Shown piece by piece: positions 8,558 to 17,249 of a stretch of DNA of 64,000 bases (position 1 is its first letter; every line of letters begins with the position of its first letter). The stretch comes from Berryella wangjianweii (GTDB taxonomy: Bacteria > Actinomycetota > Coriobacteriia > Coriobacteriales > Eggerthellaceae): positions 124,001 to 188,000 of the forward strand of contig CP053716.1 of the NCBI GenBank assembly GCA_013201155.1, read 5' to 3'. Made by a program: the position numbers and the translations under genes. The notes beneath the pieces are model-generated. The model worked only from the letters and a program-made list of their open reading frames with translations. It searched no databases and was not told the DNA's origin.

Positions 8558-9274
8558 ATGTTCGCATCACCCGAGCAGATCGAGGCGCTGAGGGCGCTGC
8601 AGGAGGCCGAGCGGGGCATGGTTGCGGTTCGCGCGGCCTTCGAGGGCAGCGCGTCGCGTCGCGAGCACGCCGAGGCCCTTGAGCGCCTGCGTCAGGTTGA
8701 GGACAAGATGCGGGGGCTGATGGCGGCGCGACAGCGCATCTCGTCGGCGATCGCGGCGGCCGAGGCCGACGACGCCGCGCTGGCTCGGCAGCAGGAGGAG
8801 GCCCAGCGTGCGATCGACGGCGCCGGCACCGACTACCGCAGCATCGAGACGAACACCAAGAAGCTGAACGACCTGGCCCGCAAGCGAACCGAGGCGGAGG
8901 CGGGGCTCGAGCGCGCCTATGAGGAGATGCAGCGGGCCGAGGGGCTGGCGCGTCGACTGGCCGACGCGCATGCCGCCTGTCGCCAGCGCGAGCAGGAAGC
9001 GGGCCAGGCCTTCGCACGCGAGCGCGCGACGTTCGGCGGGCGCATCGACGAGCTGGACGCCCAGCGCGAGCAGGCCTCGGCACTGCTTTCCGATGAGCTG
9101 CGAGCAGCGTATCGCGAGGCGGCCCAGCGCTCAGGCGGCGTGGGTCTGGCCGAGCTGCGCGAGGAGGCGTGCGGGGCGTGCCGTCGCGCGATTCAGGACG
9201 GCCACCTGATCGCCCTGCGCGCGCAGGCGCCGGTGGGCACGTGTCCGCACTGCGGACGCTTGCTGGTGATCTGA
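8558..9274 (+). CDS. Zinc-ribbon coiled-coil protein (DUF164-type, C4 zinc ribbon)
   Basis: A 238-residue protein whose first 190 residues are a long, charged alpha-helical coiled coil rich in Glu, Arg and Ala. The last 40 carry four cysteines in two pairs, CGAC and CPHC, forming a zinc ribbon. This architecture matches the CT398/FlgZ-like DUF164 family, which often neighbours NIF3 genes. The precise role is unknown; nucleic-acid or protein binding is usually suggested. An AGGAGAG site precedes the ATG. The gene ends the rpe cluster and faces the convergent rpmB gene across about 200 bases. Confidence 0.9.
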   Translation: MFASPEQIEALRALQEAERGMVAVRAAFEGSASRREHAEALERLRQVEDKMRGLMAARQRISSAIAAAEADDAALARQQEEAQRAIDGAGTDYRSIETNTKKLNDLARKRTEAEAGLERAYEEMQRAEGLARRLADAHAACRQREQEAGQAFARERATFGGRIDELDAQREQASALLSDELRAAYREAAQRSGGVGLAELREEACGACRRAIQDGHLIALRAQAPVGTCPHCGRLLVI

Positions 9275-9435
9275 AGGGGTTCTCACGGCGCGCGCTGCGC
9301 GGGTGCCCGCACCGACGCTCTTGGCTTTGGGGTCTGTGCCGCATCCGCCTTACGTGCGCAGCCCATGGAGTCAGGGGTGCCTCGACGCCTTGCATCGCGG
9401 CTTTTCGCGCGGAGGGGGAGGCGTCGGGGCATGCA

Positions 9436-9466
9436 AGAAAGGGCCCGCGATCGCGGGCCCTTCGAT
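9436..9466 (-). terminator. Rho-independent terminator of rpmB
   Basis: A perfect 20-base palindrome of G, C and A/T at 9441-9460 (GGGCCCGCGA and its complement) lies just past the rpmB stop. Read on the minus strand it is followed by TTTCTT. It also lies in the convergent space after the zinc-ribbon gene and could act on both strands. Confidence 0.8.
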
Positions 9467-9485
9467 GCGTCTGGGAGCGCGACGG

Positions 9486-9677
9486 TTAGCCGCGCACTAC
9501 CTTGCCGGCCTTCATGCAGCTGGTGCACACGTTCGCCTTGCGCACGTGACCGTTAGGCTCCTTGATGCTGATCTTCTGGATGTTCGGACGGAACATACGG
9601 TTCGTCACGCGGTGCGAATGGCTGATGTTGCGTCCAGCCACCGGGTGCTTGCCGCAGATTTCGCATACTTTCGACAT
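9486..9677 (-). CDS. rpmB: 50S ribosomal protein L28, zinc-binding form
   Basis: A 63-residue ribosomal protein, the usual length. It begins MSKVCEICGKHPVAGRNISH and ends with CTSCMKAGKVVRG. The two CxxC pairs mark the C+ (zinc-binding) version rather than the zinc-free paralogue. The ATG at 9675-9677 is preceded by TTGGAG on the coding strand; an ATG 24 bases upstream is less likely because it adds eight residues unlike the family. It is transcribed alone, divergent from the asp23/fakA operon, with its own terminator. Confidence 0.97.
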   Translation of the reverse strand: MSKVCEICGKHPVAGRNISHSHRVTNRMFRPNIQKISIKEPNGHVRKANVCTSCMKAGKVVRG

Positions 9678-9742
9678 GTGAATCAACTCCAAGGTTCGCA
9701 TTCCATACGGTCATGAAATGTAAATGAACAAACAGCTCACGA

Positions 9743-9772
9743 AGTGTATCACAACGGATTTCAGACACGCAA
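9743..9772 (-). promoter_or_regulatory. Probable sigma-70-type promoter of rpmB
   Basis: On the minus strand TTGCGT (9767-9772) and TACACT (9743-9748) are separated by 18 bases, about 65 bases before the rpmB start in a locally A/T-rich stretch. The match to consensus is good but not perfect. Confidence 0.55.
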
Positions 9773-9836
9773 GGATTTTTCCTGTACACACACGGCAAGG
9801 CAACAGGGTGGCTGCGGGCGGCGCGAGGTGTTGGTC

Positions 9837-9842
9837 TATACT
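9837..9842 (+). promoter_or_regulatory. Candidate -10 element for the asp23/fakA operon
   Basis: TATACT lies 58 bases before the Asp23-like start codon. No convincing -35 hexamer is seen at 16-18 bases, so this is a single-element call. Confidence 0.4.
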
Positions 9843-9899
9843 ACTCTCGATTTGCCGCAAGATCGGCAGGTGACCGTTCGCTCTACGAAAGGATCGCGC

Positions 9900-10241
9900 A
9901 TGAGCATCCCCGGAGAACTCCATGTTGCCAACGATGTGCTGGCCGACTTGGTGGGGCACGCCGCGTCCGAGTGCTATGGCGTGGTGGGCATGGCCGCCCC
10001 CACGAACGCGCCGGGCATAGCCAAGATCCTCCCCACTTCGCGTCTGCGTCGCGGCGTGGTGGTCGAGGAGGCCGAGGGCGGCATCCACGTTGACCTGTAC
10101 GTGGTGATCGAATACGGCACCAACATCAACACCGTGTCTCAGAACCTCGTCGACCAGGTGTCCTTCGTGCTGAGGGAATACGCCCGCGTTCCGCTGGCAG
10201 GGGTCGATGTCCACGTGCAGGGCGTGAAGGTGCGCCGATAG
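9900..10241 (+). CDS. Asp23/Gls24 family envelope stress response protein
   Basis: A 113-residue Asp23-family (DUF322) protein. It opens with IPGELHVANDVLADLVGHAASECYGVVGMA and ends with VPLAGVDVHVQGVKV, the typical family ends. Members are abundant cell-envelope-associated proteins induced by alkaline or other stress; several sit beside fakA-like genes, as here. There is no signal peptide or membrane span. AAAGGA precedes ATG 9900. A gap of only 37 bases and no terminator separate it from the next gene, so they are probably co-transcribed. The biochemical role is not known. Confidence 0.92.
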   Translation: MSIPGELHVANDVLADLVGHAASECYGVVGMAAPTNAPGIAKILPTSRLRRGVVVEEAEGGIHVDLYVVIEYGTNINTVSQNLVDQVSFVLREYARVPLAGVDVHVQGVKVRR

Positions 10242-10278
10242 CGCGCCTCCGATGCATTCACAAGGAGAAGCACCGTCT

Positions 10279-11913
10279 ATGTCTGAATACTCACCTACTG
10301 ACCTGCTGAACGCGCTCGCTGCGGCCAGCAGGGGCCTTTCCGAGCGCAAGGAAGAGGTCAACCGCCTCAATGTGTTTCCCGTGCCCGACGGCGACACGGG
10401 AACCAACATGTCGCTGACCCTCGAGTCGGTCGTGGCCAACGTGGCCCAGCAGCCCGAGGGCGCGTCGAAGGCGGCGCTGTGCAAGGCCATCACCACCGGC
10501 GCCCTTATGGGGGCGCGCGGCAACTCGGGCGTGATCACCTCGCAGATCTTCCGTGGTCTGTGCGAGGGCGTCGAGGCCGCGGATACCTTCGACGTGGCCG
10601 CCCTGGACGCCAGCTTCGCCCGTGCGCAGGAGGTGGCCTTCCAGGCGGTGCGCAAGCCCGTCGAGGGCACGATCCTCACGGTGCTGCGCGACATCGCCCA
10701 GGCCGCCCGCCACGTGCACAAGAAGCGCTTCGAGCTTGACGACGCCCTTGACCATCTGGTCAGCGAGGCGTACGCGTCGGTTCAGCGCACGCCTGACTTC
10801 CTGCCGGTGCTGCGCGAGAACAACGTGGTGGACGCCGGCGGCTACGGCCTGGCCCTGATCCTGGACGGCTTCGTCGCCGCGCTGAAGGGCCGCGAGGGCG
10901 CCCTGGCCGACGAGCTGTCGGTGGCTCGCATCGGAGCCGCTCCCAAGGTGGCCATCGAGCTGAACGACGACTGGGAGGGCTCGGAGTACCGCTACTGCAC
11001 CGAGTTCCTGGTGAGCTCCGACGAGCTGGACGTGGACGCCGCCCGCGACTTCCTGCCGACCATGGGCGACTGCGACCTGCTGGTGGGCACCCATCCCAAC
11101 TTCAAGGTGCACGTGCACACCAATCGCCCCGACCAGGTGCTGGAATGGTTCCTCACCCATGAGGCGCAGGTGGCGGAGGTGCATATTCACAACATGCAGC
11201 TGCAGAGCGCCGAGCGCACCCAGCGGCTTGCCTCGGAAAGCGCGTCTGAGCCCGCTCCCTACGGCTTCGTTGCCGTGGCCTCGGGCGAAGGCAATGCGAA
11301 GATCCTGGCCAGCCTGGGAATAGACGAGGTGGTGTCGGGCGGTCAGACCATGAACCCCTCCACCAAGGACCTGCTTGAGGCCATCGGGCGCGTGAACGCG
11401 CGCCGCGTGATCGTGCTGCCGAACAACTCCAACATCATCATGGCCGCTCAAAGCGCATGCGAGCTGGCCGAGTCGGATTGCGCGGTGGTTCCCACCAAGA
11501 CGCTGCCCCAGGCGTTCTCGGCCATGTTCGGGTTCAGCGAGGACGCCGCGCTGGACGAGAACGTGGCCGCGATGACCGAGGCCTTCGCCGAGGTGCGCAC
11601 CGGGGAGGTGACCCATGCGGTGAAGGACTCGCGCGATGCGCACGGCAACCCGATCGCCGCGGGCGACGTGATCGGCATCGCCGACGGGTCGATCGAGGCG
11701 GTGGGCTCGCGGATCGACGAGGTGTGCATGCGCCTGCTGGAGGCGATGGGCGCCGAGGACGCCGACACCATCACGGTGCTGGCCGGCGCCGACCTGTCCG
11801 CCGATGACGAGGCCGCGCTGCTGACCTTGGTGGAGGAGCGCTTCGACGATGCCGAGGTGGAGTCGCATCGCGGAGAGCAGCCCCTGTACCCGGTGATCAT
11901 CGCGGTCGAGTAG
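10279..11913 (+). CDS. fakA: Fatty acid kinase catalytic subunit FakA-like (DhaL + DegV-like C-terminus)
   Basis: A 544-residue protein of the YloV/FakA family. The N-terminal 210 residues are a dihydroxyacetone-kinase L domain with NVFPVPDGDTGTNM (Mg-ATP site) and GARGNSGVITSQI. The remainder is the FakA middle and C-terminal region. In Firmicutes FakA phosphorylates fatty acids held by a FakB (DegV) protein, feeding acyl-phosphate to PlsX/PlsY, both encoded in this window. No fakB lies here. AAGGAG at 10262-10267 supports ATG 10279. Whether the actinobacterial homologue acts on fatty acids is inferred from the family. Confidence 0.9.
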   Translation: MSEYSPTDLLNALAAASRGLSERKEEVNRLNVFPVPDGDTGTNMSLTLESVVANVAQQPEGASKAALCKAITTGALMGARGNSGVITSQIFRGLCEGVEAADTFDVAALDASFARAQEVAFQAVRKPVEGTILTVLRDIAQAARHVHKKRFELDDALDHLVSEAYASVQRTPDFLPVLRENNVVDAGGYGLALILDGFVAALKGREGALADELSVARIGAAPKVAIELNDDWEGSEYRYCTEFLVSSDELDVDAARDFLPTMGDCDLLVGTHPNFKVHVHTNRPDQVLEWFLTHEAQVAEVHIHNMQLQSAERTQRLASESASEPAPYGFVAVASGEGNAKILASLGIDEVVSGGQTMNPSTKDLLEAIGRVNARRVIVLPNNSNIIMAAQSACELAESDCAVVPTKTLPQAFSAMFGFSEDAALDENVAAMTEAFAEVRTGEVTHAVKDSRDAHGNPIAAGDVIGIADGSIEAVGSRIDEVCMRLLEAMGAEDADTITVLAGADLSADDEAALLTLVEERFDDAEVESHRGEQPLYPVIIAVE

Positions 11914-11922
11914 CATCGCGTC

Positions 11923-14151
11923 ATGTCCGCCCGCGCCGCCTCGCGCGTGCCCGTGCCTTCGCGCACGCGCCTCGATGCAACCATGGCCTTCGACGCTCCT
12001 GCGTCTCAGGTCAGGCAGGTCAGCCCTGCGCGCGCCGAGGCCCTGCGCAAGCGCGGGGTTCAAACCGTGCGCGACCTGGTGTGCCATTTCCCGCGGCGCT
12101 ACATCGACCTGTCAAGCGTGCTTCCCGCCGCCCACGCCCGCATCGGCGACGCCTGCACGGTGCGCGGCACGGTGCACGAGGTGCGCCTGAAGCGCCCCCG
12201 CCTGCGCATGAGCCTGGTCGAGGTGTCGGTGGTGGACGACTCGGGCGTGCTGATGATCACGTGCTTCGGCCAGCCCTGGCTGGCCGATCAGCTGAGCGCG
12301 GGCATGCGGGTGGCCGTGGCGGGCACGGTGGAGTTCAGCTACGGCTTCAAGCGCATGACGAATCCCTTCATCGAGGTCATCGACGACGAGGCCGATGCCC
12401 TGGGCGGCATGATCGTGCCCGTTCACCCCGCCACCGAGCGCATCACCACCGCGTGGATGCGCCGTTTGGTGCGCAACGCCCTCGACCACGTGGAGGGCTG
12501 CCTCGACCCCTTGCCGCTGTCGCTGCGCCTGCGTCACGGCCTCATGAGCCGCGGGGCGGCTCTGCGGGCGATTCACTTTCCCTCGTCCATGACCGAGGCC
12601 GCGCGCGCACGGCGGCGCCTTGCCTACGAGGAGCTTCTGCTTCTGCAGCTTGAGCTGATGACCCGCGACGAGGGAAGGCTGGTTGACGCTGCCTGCGCCC
12701 ATGCGGTGGGCGGCGTCCGCGCGCGCTCGTTCGTGGACGCCCTGCCCTTCGCGCTCACCGATGAGCAGCGCGCGGCCTGCGCGCAGATCGACGAGAGCAT
12801 GGCGAGCCCTCGTCCTGCGCACCATATGCTTCTGGGCGACGTGGGCACCGGCAAGACGGTGGTGGCGGGGCGCAGCCTGGCGTCGGTGGCCGACGCCGGC
12901 ACCCAGGGCGCGCTCATGGCGCCCACCGAGCTGCTGGCGCGCCAGCACGCTGCCAGCCTGGGTCCCCTGTTCGATCAGGCCGGCGTGATCTGGGGCGTTC
13001 TGACGGGCTCGACGCCCGCCGACGAGCGCGCCCTGCTTCTGGAGCGTGTGGCCGCCGGCGTGGTGGACGTGCTGATCGGCACGCACGCCCTGCTCGAGCC
13101 CGATGTGCGTTTCCGCTCGCTTACCCTGGCCGTGATCGACGAGCAGCAGCGCTTCGGCGTGCATCAGCGCGCGGCTCTGGTGCAGAAGGGCGCCTGTCCC
13201 GACGTGCTGCTGCTGACGGCCACGCCCATCCCGCGCACTCTGGCCCTTGCGCTGTACGGCAACATGACCCTGTCGTACCTGCGCGCGCGTCCCGCGGGCC
13301 TGCAGCGTCGCGAGACACGGGTGCTGACCCGTCAGACGCGTGGGGTGGCCTACGACGCCGCCCGCGCGGCCCTGACGCGCGGCGAGCGCGTGTACGTGGT
13401 GTGCCCGCTGGTGGGGGCGGCGGCAGCCGAGAAGCGCGCCGAGCGTGCGGGGAAGGGCCCGCGGCAGGGTGACGCGCCCGACGAGGAGGAGCGCGCGTTT
13501 CCCGAGGTGGCGATCGATTCCGAGGACGATCTGCGCGAGGTTGAGGTGGCCTCGGCCAAGCGCGAGGCGGCCTTCCTGCAGCAGAAGGTGTTCTGCGACC
13601 ACGCGGTGGAGCTGGTGCACGGACGCATGGCCGCCGCGGCCAAGCAGGAGGCCATGGAGCGCTTCCGCACGGGGCGCACCCAGGTGCTGGTTGCCACCAC
13701 GGTGATCGAGGTGGGCGTCGATGTGCCCGAGGCCACGGTGATGATCGTGGAGGACGCCGACCGCTTCGGCCTGGCCCAGCTGCATCAGCTGCGTGGCCGC
13801 GTGGGACGTGGCGGGCGCGAATCGTGGGCGTTCCTGGTGTCGTCGTCACGCTCGGAGGCGGCCCTGGCGCGCCTGGCGGCGATGGAGGGCAGCGACGACG
13901 GCTTCGAGCTGGCCGCGTTCGACCTGTCGCTGCGGCGCGAGGGCGACATTCTGGGCAACCGTCAGCACGGCGCATCGGTGCTGCGCCTGGTGAACGTGGT
14001 GCGTGACGCGGCGCTGATCGAGGCCGCGCATGCCGATGCCCGCGCGCTGGTCGATGCCGACCCGCAGCTTCAGGGTCCCGAGGCGCGCGTGCTGGCACGC
14101 GAGATGAGGCTGGCCTTCGCGGCGGCCGAGCGAGAGGGGGAGGGGCGATGA
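11923..14151 (+). CDS. recG: ATP-dependent DNA helicase RecG
   Basis: A 742-residue superfamily 2 helicase that regresses stalled forks and branch-migrates Holliday junctions. It has an N-terminal wedge/OB domain with the FPRRYIDLS block. Helicase motifs are GDVGTGKTVVAG (Walker A, about residue 306), DEQQRFG in place of a DEAD box, TATPIPRTLAL, and VGRGGRESWAFLVSS at the C-terminal TRG/helicase end. ATG 11923 follows fakA by 9 bases; an internal ATG at 11983 is also possible, because the first 20 residues are low-complexity and no clear Shine-Dalgarno element stands before either. The end overlaps rsmD. Confidence 0.95.
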   Translation: MSARAASRVPVPSRTRLDATMAFDAPASQVRQVSPARAEALRKRGVQTVRDLVCHFPRRYIDLSSVLPAAHARIGDACTVRGTVHEVRLKRPRLRMSLVEVSVVDDSGVLMITCFGQPWLADQLSAGMRVAVAGTVEFSYGFKRMTNPFIEVIDDEADALGGMIVPVHPATERITTAWMRRLVRNALDHVEGCLDPLPLSLRLRHGLMSRGAALRAIHFPSSMTEAARARRRLAYEELLLLQLELMTRDEGRLVDAACAHAVGGVRARSFVDALPFALTDEQRAACAQIDESMASPRPAHHMLLGDVGTGKTVVAGRSLASVADAGTQGALMAPTELLARQHAASLGPLFDQAGVIWGVLTGSTPADERALLLERVAAGVVDVLIGTHALLEPDVRFRSLTLAVIDEQQRFGVHQRAALVQKGACPDVLLLTATPIPRTLALALYGNMTLSYLRARPAGLQRRETRVLTRQTRGVAYDAARAALTRGERVYVVCPLVGAAAAEKRAERAGKGPRQGDAPDEEERAFPEVAIDSEDDLREVEVASAKREAAFLQQKVFCDHAVELVHGRMAAAAKQEAMERFRTGRTQVLVATTVIEVGVDVPEATVMIVEDADRFGLAQLHQLRGRVGRGGRESWAFLVSSSRSEAALARLAAMEGSDDGFELAAFDLSLRREGDILGNRQHGASVLRLVNVVRDAALIEAAHADARALVDADPQLQGPEARVLAREMRLAFAAAEREGEGR

Positions 14152-14816
14152 GAGTGGTCGGGGGGTCGCTGAAGGGACGTCCGCTGACCGCTCCCGCAGG
14201 CGACGGCACGCGCCCTACCCACGACCGGGTGCGCGAGGCGCTGATGAGCTCCATCTCCAGTCTGGGCCCGTGGTTCGAGGACGCGGTGGTGCTGGACGCC
14301 TTCGCGGGGTCGGGCGCGCTGGGGATCGAATGCGTGTCGCGCGGCGCGCGGCTGGCCTTGCTGTGCGAGCGCGACGCCGCGGCCCAGCGGGCGATCCTGG
14401 CCAACCTGAGCCGCTGCCAGCTGGGGCGCGAGCAAGCGTGTCTGGTGCGGGGCGATGTGTTCAGGCAGGTTGACCGTCTGGCGACGCATCGCTTCGACCT
14501 CGTGCTGCTGGACCCCCCGTATGCCCTGAGGCCCGCCTGCGCTTTGTCGGTGGTGCAGGCCCTTGCCGCCCGCGACGCCCTGGCCGCGCCCGCGCTGACG
14601 GTGTACGAGCACGATGCCGCTCGCGCCGACGAGGCGGCTCGTGCGGCCGAGGCCCTGGGCATGGAGGTGCGCGCGCTTCGTCGCTACGGCGCCGCCAGCG
14701 TGCTGATCGCCCGCGTGGCCGACGCGGCCTCGCTTTCCGTCGCCGCTTCGCAGGAAGGCGCGGCCCCGTCCGCCTGCGCCGCGCCGAGCAGCCGCAGTTG
14801 CGGCTCCGTCGAATGA
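14148..14816 (+). CDS. rsmD: 16S rRNA (guanine(966)-N2)-methyltransferase RsmD
   Basis: SAM-dependent methyltransferase modifying G966 in the 30S P-site region. It opens with MRVVGGSLKGRPLTAP, then TRPTHDRVREALMSSI, the SAM-binding LDAFAGSGALGIE and the catalytic LLDPPYAL (N6/N2-amino methylase type). It overlaps recG by four bases (ATGA). Its 222 residues exceed the usual 185-200 because of a Ser/Ala-rich tail of about 30 residues. It precedes coaD by 14 bases; the rsmD-coaD pairing is common in Gram-positive bacteria. Confidence 0.96.
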   Translation: MRVVGGSLKGRPLTAPAGDGTRPTHDRVREALMSSISSLGPWFEDAVVLDAFAGSGALGIECVSRGARLALLCERDAAAQRAILANLSRCQLGREQACLVRGDVFRQVDRLATHRFDLVLLDPPYALRPACALSVVQALAARDALAAPALTVYEHDAARADEAARAAEALGMEVRALRRYGAASVLIARVADAASLSVAASQEGAAPSACAAPSSRSCGSVE

Positions 14817-14830
14817 GGAGGGAAACCACC

Positions 14831-15319
14831 ATGAAACGCGCCCTGACGCCGGGCACCTTCGACCCGATCACCCTGGGGCACCTCGATGTGATCACGCGCG
14901 CCGCGCAGATCATGGACGAGGTGGTGGTCGCCGTGGCCGCTTCGCCCAAGAAAGGGCCCCTGTTCTCGGTTGACGAGCGATGCAGCCTGGTCGAGCGCGC
15001 CGTGGCCCATCTGCCCAACGTGCGCGTGGCGACCTTCGACACGCTGCTGGTCGACCTGGCGCGCCAGCTGGACGCGCCCATCGTGGTGAAGGGCCTGCGC
15101 GCCATCACCGACTTCGAGTACGAGTTCCAGATGACCGCTTTGAACTACCAGCTGGACAACGAGCTTGAGACGGTGTTCATCATGTCGCCTCCCGAGTTCA
15201 TGTACCTGTCGTCGTCGATCGTGCGCGAGATCGCCTCGCTGCGCGGCGACGTGTCGCGCTTCGTGCCGAGCTGCGTGAACGAGGCGCTGGTGGCCCGCTT
15301 CGGCGGCCCGCAGGCGTAG
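14831..15319 (+). CDS. coaD: Phosphopantetheine adenylyltransferase
   Basis: Penultimate enzyme of coenzyme A synthesis, joining ATP and 4'-phosphopantetheine to dephospho-CoA. The 162 residues, the normal length, contain the nucleotidyltransferase TPGTFDPITLGHLDVI motif (T/HxGH type), VVKGLRAITDFEYE, and the LSSSIVREIASLRGDVS version of the ISSTxVR motif. GAGGAGGGAAACC ahead of ATG 14831 makes this start clear. It is the last gene of the recG-rsmD-coaD run. Confidence 0.97.
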   Translation: MKRALTPGTFDPITLGHLDVITRAAQIMDEVVVAVAASPKKGPLFSVDERCSLVERAVAHLPNVRVATFDTLLVDLARQLDAPIVVKGLRAITDFEYEFQMTALNYQLDNELETVFIMSPPEFMYLSSSIVREIASLRGDVSRFVPSCVNEALVARFGGPQA

Positions 15320-15629
15320 CGACCGGCGCGACGGGCGCCGTCGCAGTCACCGCGCGGCCTTCGCGGCACGCTGGCGAGGGCGAGGGCGAGGGTGAAGGGC
15401 GCACGCCGCCGGAGCCGGCCGCCGTTGGCTTGCCGGCCGCTCGCGTCGAGCGCGCTCGACGGGCCGCGCGCCGACGGTGCGGCGCGGCGTGCAGAAGTGG
15501 TGCTACCATGGTGCTTGGCGAAAGGGTATGCGCAGATTGCTTGAACCTGGTAAAATGCGGCAGATCGCCTAAATGCGACTGATTGTGTGACAAACGTAGT
15601 CCCAACGCAGTGTGCGCGGAAGGAATGAG
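15320..15629. other. Intergenic region, coaD to SepIVA-like gene
   Basis: 310 bases without a supportable gene. It holds a short GCGAGG triplet repeat around 15372-15392, several GC-rich inverted stretches without a clear T-tract, and an extended -10 promoter at 15548-15556. Confidence 0.6.
15548..15556 (+). promoter_or_regulatory. Extended -10 promoter of the SepIVA-like/DUF177 genes
   Basis: TGGTAAAAT is a TGn extended -10 element located 74 bases before ATG 15630 in an A/T-richer island. No -35 match is needed for this promoter class and none is obvious. Confidence 0.5.
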
Positions 15630-16097
15630 ATGGACGAAACCGGAGTTCTCGGACTGCTCGAAGAGCTTTCCATTCTTCTTGAAGACTCGAAGCCCGTGTT
15701 CGGCAAGAGCAACATGCGTCAGATCGAGATCTCGGCTGCGTTCGAGATCATGGACGAGATTCGCGATACGTTCCCCAGCGAGTTCTCGCAGGCTCGTCAG
15801 ATCGTGCGCGAGCGCCAGGGCCTGCTGGACGACGCCGAGGCCGAGGCCGCGCGCCTGATCGAGGACGCGCGCAGTCAGGCCATGACGATCGCCTCCGAGC
15901 AGGAGATCGTGCGCATCTCGCAGCAGCAGAGCGACCAGATCGTGGCCGACGCGCGCGAGCTGGAGCGTCAGACCCGCGCCGGCGCCGAGGACTACGCCGA
16001 CGAGGTGTTCGGCCACGTGGAGCAGAGCCTGGAGTCGCTTCTGGGCAACGTGCGCCGCTGCCGCGACCGCCTGAACGCCACCACGCAGCCGCGCTGA
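15630..16097 (+). CDS. DivIVA/SepIVA-like coiled-coil protein
   Basis: A 155-residue acidic protein that is helical throughout, with a coiled coil from about residue 45 to 125 (LLDDAEAEAARLIEDARSQA and similar). There is no signal peptide or membrane span. The segment DSKPVFGKSNMRQIEISAAF resembles the N-terminal region of actinobacterial DivIVA-domain proteins. In Mycobacterium the gene just before DUF177 and rnc is sepIVA, a septation factor; the same neighbours here (DUF177, then rnc) suggest an orthologous cell-division or envelope role. That assignment rests on synteny, not on a diagnostic motif. AAGGAAT precedes the ATG; the stop overlaps DUF177 by one base. Confidence 0.75.
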   Translation: MDETGVLGLLEELSILLEDSKPVFGKSNMRQIEISAAFEIMDEIRDTFPSEFSQARQIVRERQGLLDDAEAEAARLIEDARSQAMTIASEQEIVRISQQQSDQIVADARELERQTRAGAEDYADEVFGHVEQSLESLLGNVRRCRDRLNATTQPR

Positions 16098-16714
16098 TGG
16101 CCGCTGCGCTCATAAAGCTTCCGGCAGAGCTCTTCGCCTTGGCGGAGGGCTCTCGCTTTGAGGGTCGGCTGGATGTGGGCGAGCTGCGCCTGGGCCCCGA
16201 CTCCTATCGTCTTGACGAGCCGGTGACCTGGGAGGCTGACGTTACCAACACCGGCGAGGCCTTTCTGGTGGCGGGCGTTGCCCATGCCACGGCGCGCACG
16301 GAGTGCGCCCGCTGCCTGAGCACGGTGGAGGAGTCGTTGACCGGCTCCATCGAGGGCTACTTCCTGATCGACCCCGAGCAGCGCACGGTGGACGGCATGG
16401 AAGGCGACGAGTTCGACGTGCTTCCGGCCAACCACCAGATCGACCTGGCGCCGCTGATCACGGCGGGGCTGCTGATGGAGCTGCCCGGCGTGCCCCTGTG
16501 CTCCGAGGACTGCGCGGGTCTGTGCCCTTCGTGCGGGGCCGACCTGAACGAGGGTCCCTGCGCGTGCGGGGGCGACCCGGCGCTCGACGATTTCGCGCAG
16601 GCGGCGCATCCCTTCGCGGCGCTGAGGGGGCTGTCCCTTGCCGGGGATGCCCAACCCGGCGATACCGCCGTGGATGAGGGTTCGGGCGGAAACGGCGGGG
16701 GAGGAGCCAGCTAG
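16097..16714 (+). CDS. DUF177 / YceD family protein
   Basis: A 205-residue YceD-family protein. Members accompany rpmF across bacteria and are linked to 23S rRNA accumulation. The characteristic cysteine pairs are present: ECARCLS near residue 73 and CSEDCAGLCPSCGADLNEGPCACG near 135-158, a zinc-binding arrangement in Gram-positive forms. The C-terminal 30 residues are Gly-rich. The ATG shares its first base with the preceding stop. rpmF follows, though 272 bases and a separate promoter lie between them. Confidence 0.92.
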   Translation: MAAALIKLPAELFALAEGSRFEGRLDVGELRLGPDSYRLDEPVTWEADVTNTGEAFLVAGVAHATARTECARCLSTVEESLTGSIEGYFLIDPEQRTVDGMEGDEFDVLPANHQIDLAPLITAGLLMELPGVPLCSEDCAGLCPSCGADLNEGPCACGGDPALDDFAQAAHPFAALRGLSLAGDAQPGDTAVDEGSGGNGGGGAS

Positions 16715-16890
16715 GTCGTCTCGCGCCGGGGTCGATGCGCTCGCACGCCGTCTGCCCAGGTGGGTTTGAAGAGCGCCCGTCTGCGACCCGTGCGCTTGAC
16801 GACGCGCGGTCGGATCCGTTCCTGCGGGTGACGCTCGTTCGCGCGCCGGTCGCGCACCCTGCCTGCGTGCAGAGATGCTGTGAAGCGGCC

Positions 16891-16919
16891 TTGCGTTTCG
16901 TCTGAGCGTTTGATAAAGT
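16891..16919 (+). promoter_or_regulatory. Probable promoter of rpmF
   Basis: TTGCGT (16891-16896) and TAAAGT (16914-16919) are 17 bases apart; the latter is preceded by TGA, giving an extended -10. It lies 67 bases before rpmF. Confidence 0.6.
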
Positions 16920-16986
16920 TTCACGTCGCCTGTTTATGTAGATGGGAGCTGCGATTCCGGCGGCTCGACGAAGGAGATAGAGAGAC

Positions 16987-17166
16987 ATGGCTGTACCTAA
17001 ACAACGCATGGGCCGTATTCGCACCCGCACCCGTCGCGCCACGCACGACCGCATCGATGCGCCCTCGCGCTCGGTCTGCCCTCAGTGCGGTGAGGTGAAG
17101 CTTCCCCATCGCGTCTGCTCGAACTGCGGCTTCTACAAGAACCGCGAGGTCATCGAAACCGAGTAG
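16987..17166 (+). CDS. rpmF: 50S ribosomal protein L32, zinc-binding form
   Basis: A 59-residue ribosomal protein starting MAVPKQRMGRIRTRTRRATH, followed by the zinc pairs CPQCGE and CSNCGF and ending in REVIETE. This is the C+ form of L32, matching the C+ L28 encoded at 9486. GAAGGAGATAGAG precedes the ATG. It has its own promoter and is followed by a hairpin that may attenuate transcription into plsX, a partner found downstream of rpmF in most bacteria. Confidence 0.97.
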   Translation: MAVPKQRMGRIRTRTRRATHDRIDAPSRSVCPQCGEVKLPHRVCSNCGFYKNREVIETE

Positions 17167-17197
17167 CTGCGGCTCTCGCATCGCTTCATATTCATGC

Positions 17198-17236
17198 GAA
17201 CCTCCCGCGGGTATCCGTTCGGGAGGTTCTTTCCGT
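17198..17236 (+). terminator. Terminator or attenuator between rpmF and plsX
   Basis: A 10-base stem (GAACCTCCCG at 17198-17207 with CGGGAGGTTC at 17220-17229) is followed by TTCCGTT. The T-tract is interrupted, so read-through into plsX is likely. Confidence 0.7.
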
Positions 17237-17249
17237 TAGGGGGATGCCC

